A stretch of 42,791 nucleotides of DNA from Spirogloea muscicola (taxonomy: Eukaryota; Streptophyta; Zygnematophyceae; Spirogloeales; Spirogloeaceae). The stretch covers positions 237,977 through 280,767 of the forward strand of contig WELB01000144.1 in assembly GCA_009602725.1 (NCBI GenBank), written 5' to 3'. The position numbers and the translations under genes were made by a program. The notes beneath the pieces were generated by a model. It ran no database searches and was not told the origin of the DNA. It worked only from the letters and a program-made list of their open reading frames with translations. Shown in pieces: positions 1 through 10,387 of this stretch (position 1 is its first letter; the number at the start of each line of letters is the position of its first letter).

Positions 1-1290
1 CCGACGGCAAGGCCGTCCACCCCCCGCCGGCCGACGGCCTGCCGCCGCCGCAGCAGGGCTACCCGCCGCAGCAGGCCTACGGCGCGCCGCCGCCGCAGGC
101 CTACGGCGCGCCGCCGCCACAGGCCTACGGCGCGCCGCCGCCAAGCGGCTACCCGCCTCCGGGCGCCTACCCTCCGCCGCAGGTGATGCACACCTGTACA
201 TCGCCTGCGGTACACCTGTCGATGCAGCTTGCCCTTGTACTTGGCCACTATTCAGGCCCTCCATCACTCATACTACACTCCGTTTTCGTCGTCTGCAGCA
301 GCCGTACGTCTACCCGCAAGCTGCGCAAGCGCCCTACCCGCAGTATGGCACGCCGCAGCCATATCCCGGGCAGCAGCCTCAGCCCATCCAGGGCTTGCGC
401 ATCAAGCCGCCGCTGGTCAACCCCCAGCAGGGCCAAGTCATCGTGGCATACCAGATCGGCGAACCCGAGGTACGACGGTAGCGCCGGCTGCTGCCCCGTG
501 GTCGTTCTGGAACAATGTCCGGTGCTATTGCTGCACCTCTTGTCGATGAGCAGCATTCACCTCAACAGCCTCCACGTGAGAAAATTTAGACAGTCGGCGA
601 GCTGCGACTTCGTGCAAGAGCAGGAAGAGCAGAAAGGAGTTGCCCTGCTGCTCCGGCTCCATGTGACCTATGATGACAGCATGGCAGACAACACCTTTGT
701 CAACATTGTGGTGACAAGGGGACAAGTTGGCGTTCAATGAATACTTTGCAGAAGCTTGTAATCTCAATTTCCAAGGAATTGACTTTTTATCCTGTGCAGG
801 TTGGCTGCTGCAAATTTGAAGACCTGTCTCCAGTTGGTTTCATGGCCATCATCATACTAATCCTGCTGTTCCCTATCTTGGCCTTCATTCCCTGCCTTAT
901 GCCAGAGTGCTATGAGGTGAGATGTTACCTGCAGCTCCAGTGAGTTTGTCAAAAACAGTATTGTGTTTAGGATGCCTCTTCTTTGCTGTCACAATGAGAT
1001 ATGAGTGTAGTGAGGTGTTCAGTGCCCAGATTGACGCCGCAGTCTTCTTGTTCATGTTCAATCTGCTCATCAGCTACTCAGCGACCAGCTTGGCATGCAC
1101 TGTGGTGAAGTTTTAGCAGGGCCTGCTTCTTTGAGTTGTATAGTCAGAGCTGTTACTCAAGCTTTATTTGCAGAACTTCATTCTCAGATGGTTGAGGAAA
1201 TGCGTGGTGAGTGTGCAGAGATATCAGAGGCCCGTCTATGGGTACCCAGATCAGGGGGCTGGACGTGTCCCGGTTGGCGTAACTCATTGA
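1..1290 (+). CDS. Proline-rich single-pass membrane protein, BRI3-like (3' part of gene)
   Basis: Partial gene whose 5' end lies outside the window. Exons are <1-182, 299-469, 800-916 and 1219-1290, all joined in phase 0 across GT-AG introns. The first exon has three tandem copies of QAYGAPPP in a Pro/Tyr/Gly-rich tail. Exon 2 continues with Pro/Gln-rich sequence ending VIVAYQIGEPE. Exon 3 encodes VGCCKFEDLSP, then a strongly hydrophobic segment (GFMAIIILILLFPILAF) and IPCLMPECYE. The last exon encodes RYQRPVYGYPDQGAGR and stops at 1288-1290. A Pro/Tyr-rich cytosolic tail before a Cys-flanked membrane hairpin resembles Brain protein I3/LITAF-like endolysosomal membrane proteins, but the two CxxC knuckles of true LITAF domains are not complete, so the family call is tentative. 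The last exon could start earlier, near 1174, in the same frame; the shorter join is preferred because it places RYQRPVYG directly after the cysteine motif. Confidence 0.6.
205..285 (+). repeat. LINE family B 3'-end fragment inside intron 1
   Basis: The segment with cttgcccttgtacttggcc and ggccctccatcact matches the 3' ends of the longer family B tails at 13391-13880 and 14600-15260. It occupies most of the 116-bp intron 1 of the BRI3-like gene. Confidence 0.6.
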
Positions 1291-2690
1291 GAGAGCAGTC
1301 GCGAAGGTCTAGTTGTGCTTAGATCTTGCTGCTTTCTCTCTCACATTGCCAAGGGCTTAGAGCCCCATTTTTTGGCTGAAAGTATCAGCTCAAGCGCAGG
1401 CTTGAGAGGTTGGTATATGTTTCTTAAATAATTCAAGATTATTATAAGCTTTTTGACTCAATCTATGTCAATCAATTGTAGCATTGCTAGGAGACTGCAC
1501 AGCGTAGACCTAGGTAGGTACAAAGTTCTTTGGCTACTCAAGCGCCAGTGCATTTGGGCTCAAATTCTTATTATGTGATATGTCTTTCCAATATCCAAGT
1601 GACCATGGTACTGAGACTTATGCGTCTCTTGCATGATACTAGTGCGCAAGGCATTGCAGTTGGGCACCACAATGGCGTCACCTCGCCACCAGAAGCCTTA
1701 CCCACATACTACTGTGCGTGGTCTGGTTGCTCGTGCAAACCAAGGGTCTGTGCCATACCCATCATGAATACGCACATAAAGCTCAGAGAGGTTGGTGGTG
1801 TATTGCCGATTGGTGTATTCATGCTTAATGAGGAGTCACTTTCTAGGCCCTGCACATGGAACAAGTAGGCACGTGTCACTTCTTGACATACCGTTGCTTC
1901 TCTACAGTGAACAGATTGCCAGACTTCGCGAAGCGTGGCACAAACGTGTGAGAAACTGGTGAAGCGCTACTGGGAGGGTGGCATAGCTTGTCAGATTGGC
2001 ATAATGGTATTTAAGGGAGATAAGCCCAGAAGGAGCTGTGACTCTGATGTGATGAGTATCCTTGCATCTGTCACTGCCTGCTTGCGTAGAGACAGTGAGT
2101 CTAGCAATCAAGTCCAGCAGAGCAGATTGGTCAGGCTGACCATCATGCTCTTTTGTTGCAAACGAATTGCAAGTGTCTAACACCCCAGAAGACTATGGCC
2201 TCTCAATCAACTCCGGTCACCTCGTCATTCATGTAGGACCCCTTGTTGAAACACCTATCTATCATTGACGTGCTTAATGCTCGGCATTTGACTTGCTCCT
2301 TCTCGTTCTCCTGCCTTGCTGTGTCAATGTCAACATGAGGCTGGCTATCAGTAACCTTTCCCTGTTTCGGCTATTGAGCCCAAGTCTCTAATATGAGATC
2401 TGGCAAAGTGCAGAACGGGCTGCGCTTGCCTGCGGAGGGTAATTGTCGACACTGCTTGTGGAGCCAGCGTCTTGTATTTGTCACTGATGGGTTCCAGCCC
2501 CTGGTCAGAAATCAGAGGTGGAGGCTATGTGATGCAGCACCTCTCCCTATGACAAGGGTCTGTTACAAAGCGAAGCCCACATCAACAAGCCACGCGCAGC
2601 CGTTTTAGCAAGACGCGCTACTGTGCACTGCCCGTGTTGAAACGCCGAAGGTGCACCTTTGTGTTGGGGCTTTCCCCTTGACCCCGTTAG
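1291..2690. other. Intergenic, no gene recognised
   Basis: Short open frames on both strands (for example 1902-2183 minus and 1935-2180 plus) overlap each other and show no motif, repeat or splice pattern that I recognise. The first part probably holds the 3' UTR of the BRI3-like gene. Confidence 0.5.
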
Positions 2691-3454
2691 TATTACTGGG
2701 CTGGCCTTTCACAGCTACTGCCAGCCTGTGAAAGAGCTTTTATTCCTGTTCAGAGCACGCGTTGCCCCCAGCACTTTTCCAAGCTCCGCTCTTCTGACCA
2801 GCCCCCAATGAACATGGGTGGAGCTCCACTCCCCTGCCATTTTGAGCATCGTGTCTACTCCCCATCGGTGGCTCCCTCGTGCCCCTCGTCAGCCTCCGTC
2901 CTGCGAACTCAAGCCACTCTCAAAGAGAATGGCTAATGGATTCCATTAGCCACCACCATTTACACTATCTTTCTCTGGGGAGGAATCGAGTGAAAGTTTC
3001 TCCAAAGAATACAACGACATGCCCTTCATGAACAATAAGATACCAGATGACACTAACAATATTGGATCGACATTTGTAAGCTTTTGTGTATACACGGTGA
3101 CAAGTAACAATAGAAGAGAAAACATACTCTTCTTTCAAGAAGAATAGAAAAGCACCACCTTACAAACAACGGAAGTTAGACCGCTGGCATTCTTGACGAA
3201 GGCGAAGGGAGAGAATGCCTAGCGATGGAGAAAATGAATAAATCGGAAAGGTCCTGGTGGTACTGGCAGTGACGGTGCCATTGAGGGGGGTCTGGCAGAT
3301 GTAAAAGCGAAGGACACACCTTGGGGCAGACACCAGGACCAGGTTGATTGATGGTGTTGACCTGGGGCCCGATGGTGGTGGCAGCGGGCACGGACGCTGG
3401 GATGGCTCTGTTCATATACACACAAGAACCCAAAGGTTTGAAAGCCTTCTTGGT

Positions 3455-3700
3455 TTGGCTGCTCCTGCTCCTGCTCCTGTCTGCTGCGATCAACATACTC
3501 AGATTCTTGTGTTCTAGAGGATTTATAGCCATCGCCCTCTACTGGAAGATTTCCAGTCAGAGTCCTCCATCGGCCGTTTGCTCGGCTTTGCAGAAGGCCC
3601 AGCAGTGAAAGGATTCCTGCTCTGACTGCTCCTGTGCTTGCTCCTGTCTGCTGTAATCAACATCAGATCCTTGATTTCTCCGGTCAGAGTCCGTGTGCCC
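3455..3700. repeat. Imperfect tandem duplication, period about 160 bp
   Basis: A block with ctcctgtctgctgcgatcaa and then cagattcttg near 3475-3510 recurs as ctcctgtctgctgtaatcaa and cagatccttg near 3640-3675. Each is linked to a gtcagagtcc motif (near 3555 and 3682). No function is visible. Confidence 0.45.
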
Positions 3701-3949
3701 TTCTTCACAAGCTCAGCCGACCGCCCTCGCCCTCCCGGCGGCACAAATGAAGACTCGCGTTACCACATTTTCATTCCAAGTTACTCCGACCTGCTGCTGC
3801 TCACTCGTGGTTACTAAGCTGCCATCTGCTGTAGTCTCGTGCCCAGCTGTGTGGTCTTAGGTGCCTTTTGGCTCTTTGGACCTTGTCCATTCTATGTTGG
3901 GCTGGCCTTTTCCAGCCCTTACCTTCTGTGGGGTTTCGTGTATTTGAAA

Positions 3950-4330
3950 CAAACGAAGGTCAAATGGCCAAGTACGAAGGCAAGCACATCTGAAGACCTA
4001 CATAACCTACAGTAGAATGACCCGCTAAGTAAGCACGGGTCAAAACATAAAGGTCGCTAACCGATGCCTAAATACTAGATGGCAGATACGAAGCCCTTCT
4101 GCCACCAACTAGAGCTCGCCCAGCTTTCTGGTGCAAAGCATTAGCCTGAGCACGCTGCAAAGAGGCCGAAACTTGTCGTTGCAAGAACGACAGATAGCAG
4201 CTGGCAAGCGCATCTCAGCCGGGAACACATCTGCATGTCGTGTGTAGCCTAGATTGGCAATATTTTGAAGGAGAGTAAGGAAACGAGGACCTAAGCAAGC
4301 AAGGATGTCGACTGCCCCTGGCAGGAGCTG
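3950..4330 (-). mobile_element. LINE family B 3' fragment
   Basis: On the minus strand the frame reads AVDILACLGP, LLQNIANLGY, PAEMRLPAA and, across a frameshift and a stop, ASVSDLYVLTRAY. This parallels the plus-strand family B copies (QNIANLGYAQRAE at 14940-14990; VSDLYVLTRGY at 13750-13786). After the stop comes the family B 3' end with gcttgccttcgtacttggcc. It is a relic with no open frame. Confidence 0.6.
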
Positions 4331-5204
4331 ATCACATTGGGGTAATCGGAGTAGTGGTGCAGCTTTCTTTGTTCAGCACTGCCCACTGCGTGGCCAGCGA
4401 TGTGTGTCGATGCTGGACCTTAATAGGCTTCCGTAACCACAACATCGACCAAGGCCCGTGGTCCTCCACCAGGTTGCACGCCCACAATGTCAAGTGGCAT
4501 ATTTTGGGCTGGCCTTTTCCAGCCCCTACCTTCTATGGGAGAGCACTTCCATACGCGCTCATGGCGGCAGACAGAACAGATCTCACTCAGTCAGTCAGAC
4601 AGACAGCACAGGCTCCATCCTCATCAAAGGTGAGACTTCTGTGTCTCGTTAGGGTGCCTCTTTCTCAGCTGCAAGTTACTCCGACTTGCTGCTGCTACCT
4701 TGTGCTTACTAAGCTCCCATCTGCAGTATTCTCGTGCCTATCTGTGTGATTTAGGCGCCTTGGCTCTTTGGACCTTGTCCATTCCTGTTGGGCTGGCCTC
4801 TCACAGCCACCAGTCAATGCGGAAGCGCTTTTCTTTTGGGCTGGCCTTTCCCAGCCCCTACCTTGATTGATGAAGCCACATTCATTTGATGGAAGGCCTA
4901 AGTGGCCAAGTACAATATTCAAGTACATTGACGAAGGTGGCAGCCATGGGCGCACGGGAGCACCGCGTGGCCTCGGATTTGGAGGAGGCCCGATGCACCG
5001 GGGCCTCCCTTATTCAGAGAGGCCCCGGCATCTTCTCCTGGCCGCTTCGAACATTGTTAATTCTTTTTCCTGGGCTGGCCTCTCCCAGCCACCGCCCTTT
5101 TCTGGAAGCGTCTTTCTTCTTATCAAGGGAGACTCTCTTGGCCCAATGGGACAAGCGGGATGGTCACCCATCCTGGTCCGCTGATTCACCATAATCTACA
5201 TTCA

Positions 5205-5487
5205 ACACTCCCACTAAATATGTGAATCAGCCAGACCTAGTAAACCTCTCCATCTATGGATTTGTGGGTTTAGGCAAGCCCTTACTAGAATATTGCAGTC
5301 ATGTTGCACTACAGCACAGCATTCTGATGACTCCTTCGTCTACCTTTTCTCTCTGAGGTGATGTTGTATCTCTATGTGCTTAGTGATATGATAAACAGGA
5401 GTTACGATCAAAGAAATACTACCTAAAATGTTACGGAATGAAGTGGGTGCACTTGACGGAGAGACTTCTTGTAGTAGTTTCCCAGCC
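5205..5487 (-). mobile_element. Ty1/copia pol C-terminus and start of 3' LTR (left part of split element)
   Basis: The minus strand encodes KLLQEV, then LGSISLIVTPVYHITKHIEI and HHLREK, followed across a frameshift by DEGVIRMLCC and GLPKP. This is the conserved end of Ty1/copia RNase H (DN-SI-L--NPVYH-RTKHI-I--H--RE). A polypurine-like agtgggag at about 5208-5217 precedes tgttgaatgtag, a plausible 3' LTR start at about 5207. The block continues the right-hand copia part (7845-9625) after removal of the LINE between them. Confidence 0.75.
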
Positions 5488-7840
5488 AGGTTGCTTCCTC
5501 TGCTGGCCCTCAGCAAGGTCACTGGCGCCGTCCGCCCCATTGCCATCGGCGAGGTCCTGTACCGCCTGGTGGGACGGGCACTTTGGCACCAGCACGCAGG
5601 TGCGGCCCAAACACACCTGGCACCGCACCAGTATGGCGCCGGCCTGAGGAGCGGCTGCGAGGCAGTTGTCCGTGGGGTGCGGGCTTCCCATGACCTGCAC
5701 CCAGAGTGGCTGGTGCTGGCATTGGATATCCGCAATGCCTTAAAGTGCGTCGACCGCGCCGCTGTAGCCGAGGGGCTCCGTGAGGCCTTCCCCACCCTGC
5801 TGCCGTTCTTCCGGCTCGGCCACGGCCAGCCCAGTGATGTCCTCTGGCGGAATGGCACCTTGCGGCGTAGAGGTCCTCCAGTCTATCTCGGGCACGCGTC
5901 AGGGGGACCCACTGGCGGGGTTTTCCTACGCGCTGGCGCACGACCGCGCTCTGAAGGCGATGGCAGCTGCTCACCCGGGCGTCCTCATGCCCACCTATGC
6001 CGACGACACCACGCTGGTGGGGCCGCCGGACGAGGTCATGGCAGCCTTTGACACCCTCGAGGAGCAGCTGAAGGGGATCGGCCTGGGAATTCGTGCAGCG
6101 AAGTGCAGCGCCTGGTCATTGCAAGGCTTGCCAGCCCTCCTCCGCGTGCCCTCCCGCTGTCAGACACCAGTCGGGGGCCTCACATTCCTCGGGGTTCCAC
6201 TGGGCTCACCCGCCTTCGTGGACGAGGAATTGCGTGCCAAGCTCCAGAAGCACCTCAAGCCGGCGGCCCGCCTCCCTGAGCTACACGATATGCAGCTGGC
6301 GCTCGCCATGCTCACGCGGAGCATTGCCCAGCGTCCCCTGTACCTGGCTCGAGCCGTTCCCCCCTCCCCGGCGGCGCAGGCCGCCTATGCAACCTTCGAT
6401 GCAGGTATTTTGGCCAGCACAGCGGCCCTGTTCCAACACCCGGCCTTCCTGGTGACGCCGGCTGCGGTTCACCAGGCCTCTCTGCCTGTGAGCCGCGGGG
6501 GTCTAGGCCGCCGCCCGCTGGCTCCTGCCTGCCGGGCAGCACACCTGGGGAGCTGGGTACAGGTTTCGGCTTCGGTGGCCCAGCGTTTCATCCGGCATGG
6601 GGGTCGCGCGGAGGTGTGAGACAGGCACGTTGCCATTCCAGGCGGTCAATTCTTTTCGGGCTGGCTTCTCACAGCCCTTGCCCCCATTGGGAGAGCCACT
6701 TCTTCCAGGCGGCTCTCCTCTCAGCCCGGGATGCGCTGCTTGCGGATCACCCCACCCTGGTGCCACGGGCCGTCCCTTTCGCGCACCTGGCGCGTACGGC
6801 CGACCTCTGGGCTCAAGCTCGCTTCATGGCGGAGGTGGATGCGGCCTCGTTCACCACGGCGATGGGGCTTTTGCCTCCGAACGACCTCCGGGGACGCGCG
6901 CGGCTGCTCTCGGCATCTTCATCAGGGGCGGCAGCTTGGTTGTCTGCCCTGCCGAGTTACGACGCGCTCCGGATGCCGGACGACACCTTCCGCACGGCTG
7001 TGCACCGCCTTCTCGGCCTCCACCCACCCTGCCTAATGGAGTACAGCAGTGCGAGTGCGGCGAGCGCAGCCCTGACGCGGGCCATCGCTGGCAGCTCATA
7101 TGCTCAGGTGCGCACGGGCAGGGGAGCGGACCGGCACACACGATCTGCTCCGGAACGCATTGTTCGGCATATTTGTCGAGGCCGGTTACACTGTGGCGCT
7201 GGAGAATTCCAGCATCATGCCTCTGACCGCTGGGGCGGATGGCCACCTCCACACCCGGCGCCGATCTCGTCGCCAGCGCGCTCGGCGGGGGGCCTCGGCT
7301 CATTGCCGACATTGTCACGACTGACTGCTTGATTCCAGGAGCGCCAAACGCGCGTCGGAGGAGGCGGGCTACGCTGTCCGCCAAGCGGCGGGCGTAAAGG
7401 AATGGAAATTCTCGGATCACCCAGTGAGCGACGAGTTTGACCCAGTCGCCGTCGACGTACACGGAGCCTTTGAACAAGTGGCTTGATCTCCTTCACCGCC
7501 TTGCGTGGTGTGCAGTGGCCCGCCGCCGCGGGCAGCAGAGCGAGTAGCCTGGCTTCAATGTCGCCGGGTCCCTCGTTCAAGTCATCCGGATGCGCTTGGC
7601 CATTTCTTTAAAGCGGTCCCCTGCCTTCGCGGTTCACTTGCGCGCAGGCCGCGCTTTGGCTTCGGCCTCCGGCTTCCGTCAGGGCAACATCTATCCGCCT
7701 GCTGGCTATTCTGACTTGCATCTACTCACTAGAGGTCACTCAGAGTCTCCTTGCTGCTGTCTTAGCACTTAGCACTTCGGCTCCTTCAGCCCTTGTCCAT
7801 TCCTTTGGGCTGGCCTCTCACAGCCACCAGGCAAACTGGC
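5484..7840 (+). mobile_element. 5'-truncated, frameshifted non-LTR retrotransposon (LINE family A) with reverse transcriptase
   Basis: The reverse transcriptase is spread over several frames. VRPIAIGEVLYRL is at about 5530-5568. After a frameshift near 5860 come ISGTRQGDPLAGF and the catalytic YADD at 5996-6007, then LTFLGVPLG. A further frameshift near 6600, and an inserted hairpin element at 6646-6702, separate this from an Ala-rich connector. The 3' part resembles the restriction-like nuclease end of some LINEs: RLIADIVTTDC near 7290-7325, then KEWKFSDHP and PVAVDVHGAF near 7395-7470. The tail HLRAGRALASASGFR to YSDLHLLTRGH ends near 7740 and is followed by the family 3' UTR with a hairpin at 7807-7825. 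It sits inside a copia relic. The 5' end is missing and nothing can be translated as one protein. Confidence 0.85.
6636..6712 (+). mobile_element. 57-bp hairpin element with target-site duplications, inserted in the LINE
   Basis: Perfect 10-bp direct repeats TTCCAGGCGG at 6636-6645 and 6703-6712 flank 57 bp (6646-6702) carrying the hairpin gggctggcttctcacagccc and the end gagagccacttc. Removing the 67-bp unit restores the reading frame (PFQ joins AALLSARDALLAD). An identical stretch of about 60 bp lies at about 16133-16192, so both copies appear young. It is either an extremely 5'-truncated family A LINE end or an independent short element mobilised by the same machinery. Confidence 0.85.
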
Positions 7841-7844
7841 CGCG

Positions 7845-9625
7845 TTATCTTCTTTGCAGCTGCAGTCGGTGCCTTGTACTGACTCATTAAACGAAGTAGC
7901 CACAATCTGCTGTCTCCTACTACTCCAACTGATTGCTCCTCCTCCCAGTTTTAATAATAAAAATACTACACTTTCACTGACCTTCTGTCCTCCAGGCTTC
8001 CTGCCCAATCAACATGACCTACCACTTGACACATTTATCTCCCGTATGTTCAAAAAGTCAGCCAAAATTGTTACATCTCTGCAAATAAGTCATGATCCTC
8101 TTCATGCTTGCCAAAAATCCAACCAGAATATTATGCAAATTGAGCAACCAATCCCACTTCTGCTGCTATATCCGGACGTGCTGCCACATATTATCCCACT
8201 GCTTCCCTGTAAAGCACCTGTGCCATTTGTGATTTATCCTGACCCTTCTTGGATCCCTGATCCTTGCGCAAAATTTACGTTGTATTTTGTGGGGTTGAGG
8301 TAGGGAGGGATGCAGTCTTGCATACCAAACCTGTCCAGGATCTCAACTAAGGTTCTTCGACAATTTCTTCGACAATACCAATCTTCGACAATGCCAATCT
8401 TGAAAACTTTCAGCTTCTATCTCTCTTCACTTATACACTAAAATAACTCCAAGGGCCCAAGATCCTTCAACTTGCCCAAGATCCTTCAACTTTCATGTAC
8501 TACTTAGCTCTTGGTTAAGTGTTTTCACTTCAACAGCAGACCTCCCAGAAAAATCAGATCATCAACATACAGTACCAGAATCACTTTAGCAGGTTGCTTC
8601 CTCACATACACACTGTGATCAGCGTCAGATTTTTGAAGCCTTGGTTCAGAACAAAAGCATTGATTCGTGCACACCAAGCCCTGGGCGCTTATTCAAGACC
8701 ATATAGTGCTTTCTTGAGCTTGCACACCTTATTCTCTTTGCCTTTCAATCCGAAACCTGCGGGCTGCTGCATGTGGATTCCTTCTCTGAATTCCCGTTCA
8801 GAAGGGCTGTATTGACATCCATCTGTTCTATTTCAAGTCATATACAGCAGCCATGGCTAGCAAGCTCCTCCTCACCACACTGTTCTTGAGAACAAGAGCA
8901 AACGTTTCGTTGTAGTCTACACCTTTCCGAGAGAAGGGCTCGCCCATTGAGGATAGGGGCTGGAAAAAGCCAGCCCAGAAAAGAATGTACAAAGGACGAG
9001 AAGGGGCCAGGGGAAGTACGAAGAACAACAAGCACAGCATTTCTGAGCACAGCATTTGTTATGTGACGTGTTTGATATCTTACCGCAGACCCATCTCCCT
9101 TCAGCTTACTTTTGAACACGCACTTGCTGGTATAGCTTTCCTGCCAGCTGGTAATTCCACTAGATCGTAATTTTCAATCTCCTTGATAGAGTCCAGCTCT
9201 GCTTCTGCAGCTGCATTCTACTAAAATGCTTCAGCACTACTCATGGCTTCTTGCATGTTAAGAGGCTCATGCAATGTGTCAGCAGTAAGAGCACGAACAT
9301 GTGCTCCTTTCACATCGACATTCACTGAGTTGACTCCCACTCCACCGCCAGCTTCAGATTCTCTCCACATCCATCACATACATACTCTTCAGATGGAGGC
9401 CACCATTGCTCATCTCTCACTGTCTTTGACGGCCTTAATAGAAACGCAAAAATATCTGGACTCGTCTTTTCATCAAGAAGATCACACGAAGGAGAGTTAC
9501 TAGTTTCAAGACGAGCATCCCCATTGACAGGGAGCGCTCCTTTGGCCCACTGGGCCGCTCAAAGTGTTTCCAGCTCAATCGCTCAATCGCTGGTACATCA
9601 GATCATCATATTCAAGAATCAAGGT
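7845..9625 (-). mobile_element. Ty1/copia retrotransposon pol relic (right part)
   Basis: Read from high to low coordinates on the minus strand and across many frameshifts: QWWPPSEEY; HEPLNMQEAMSSAEA; AELDSIKEIENYDLVELPAG; KSKLKGDGSAVRYQTR; GVDYNETFALVLKNS; LLAMAAVYDL; MDVNTALLNG; KVCKLKKALYGL; VLYVDDLI; GGAISWSSRRQQIVATS. These are the standard Ty1/copia blocks from the end of integrase through reverse transcriptase to RNase H, with the YVDD catalytic box. A minus-strand hairpin repeat at about 8935-9015 interrupts the reverse transcriptase. The RNase H end resumes at 5205-5487. Integrase core, gag and a 5' LTR were not found. Confidence 0.8.
8935..9015 (-). repeat. Hairpin repeat inserted in the copia relic
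   Basis: The minus strand carries ggccccttctcgtcc, gtacattcttttctgggctg, a hairpin core at 8957-8976 and atgggcgagcccttctct between the copia blocks VRYQTR and GVDYNETF. I could not identify a clean target-site duplication. Confidence 0.7.
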
Positions 9626-10387
9626 TGGATCAATATCAGTATGTAGAAGATATATTCTGGATCAGTGGTCTTCCTGCCACAAACCCCTTGGTATACAAGG
9701 TCGTTTGGTACAAGTGTCTCAGGTGTACTTCGCCTTCAAGAATCCTGCGGCATGGAGATTTCTGACAAAATGGAAATTGTCTCTGCGTCGGCTTACAGAT
9801 ATTGATCTTAAGCTTGATGCCACACAACCCTGAAAAATTTTGCACATGTCAGAAGTACTGTCTATTATCAGCAATCACTACCATCTTTGCAGAAGATAGT
9901 TGTGCAGAGTCCATTTGGGTATGACTAATCCAAGCCTTGGAGTTGTTCTAGTTCGCGAAAGGGGGAGTGGAGGTGTGTAACAAATAATTATCATATTTTC
10001 TCTAGTGTACATATGTTAATTGTGTAACATTTTTCTGTATTCTGTTTTCTTCACTTCATATAATTCATGTTGAGTTTTTGTTTGAAAAATTCTTTGTTGA
10101 TCATTTGGAGGTAAAATAAACAAGATACATGTTTAAACTAGATTTTGAAGTCACCTTTGGGAAGATACAACCAGAGTTCTGCATTGAGAGGAAGAAACGT
10201 GCAGTAATGAGAAGGTTCTTTGCTCTAGGAGAGGTTGTTTGTTGTCTTCATGATTATATGTACATTCCACACAAATTGCCAAATGTCAAATTGTAGTTTG
10301 AGAGTTTACTTGGAAATTTTAACCTTGATTCAGTCTATATTCTTGGAAATATTGAAAATTTCCATAAAAGATAATGTTGTATTCCAA
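9626..10387. other. AT-rich intergenic DNA
   Basis: Distinctly AT-richer than its surroundings, especially 9980-10130 and 10235-10385, with no convincing coding motif. It abuts the abrupt 3' end of the phosphate-binding pseudogene at about 10388, suggesting a rearrangement or insertion boundary there. Confidence 0.5.

Larger units (their letters stand above)
2691..5140 (+). repeat. Cluster of LINE family A 3' tails with hairpin cores
   Basis: Plus-strand hairpin cores (gggctggcc, short loop, ccagccc or cacagcc) lie at about 2698-2715, 3899-3918, 4505-4526, 4790-4808, 4838-4857 and 5072-5090. Just upstream of several is the degenerate coding end of family A, for example at 3760-3815 and 4660-4720, followed by a spacer with ctgtgtgg and ggaccttgtccattc. 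The arrangement reads as serial 5'-truncated insertions. A minus-strand family B fragment is interleaved at 3950-4330, and family B 3'-end sequence recurs at about 4875-4935. Confidence 0.75.

Noticed and set aside
1902-2183. Overlapping open frames on both strands considered as a small gene
   Set aside because: The frames mirror each other, with no motif, signal peptide or splice pattern.
3176-3532. Minus-strand frame containing ATTIGPQVNTINQPGPGV, considered as the lost C-terminus of the phosphate-binding gene
   Set aside because: The resemblance is weak and short, the position and surroundings do not connect to 10388, and no second conserved block was found.
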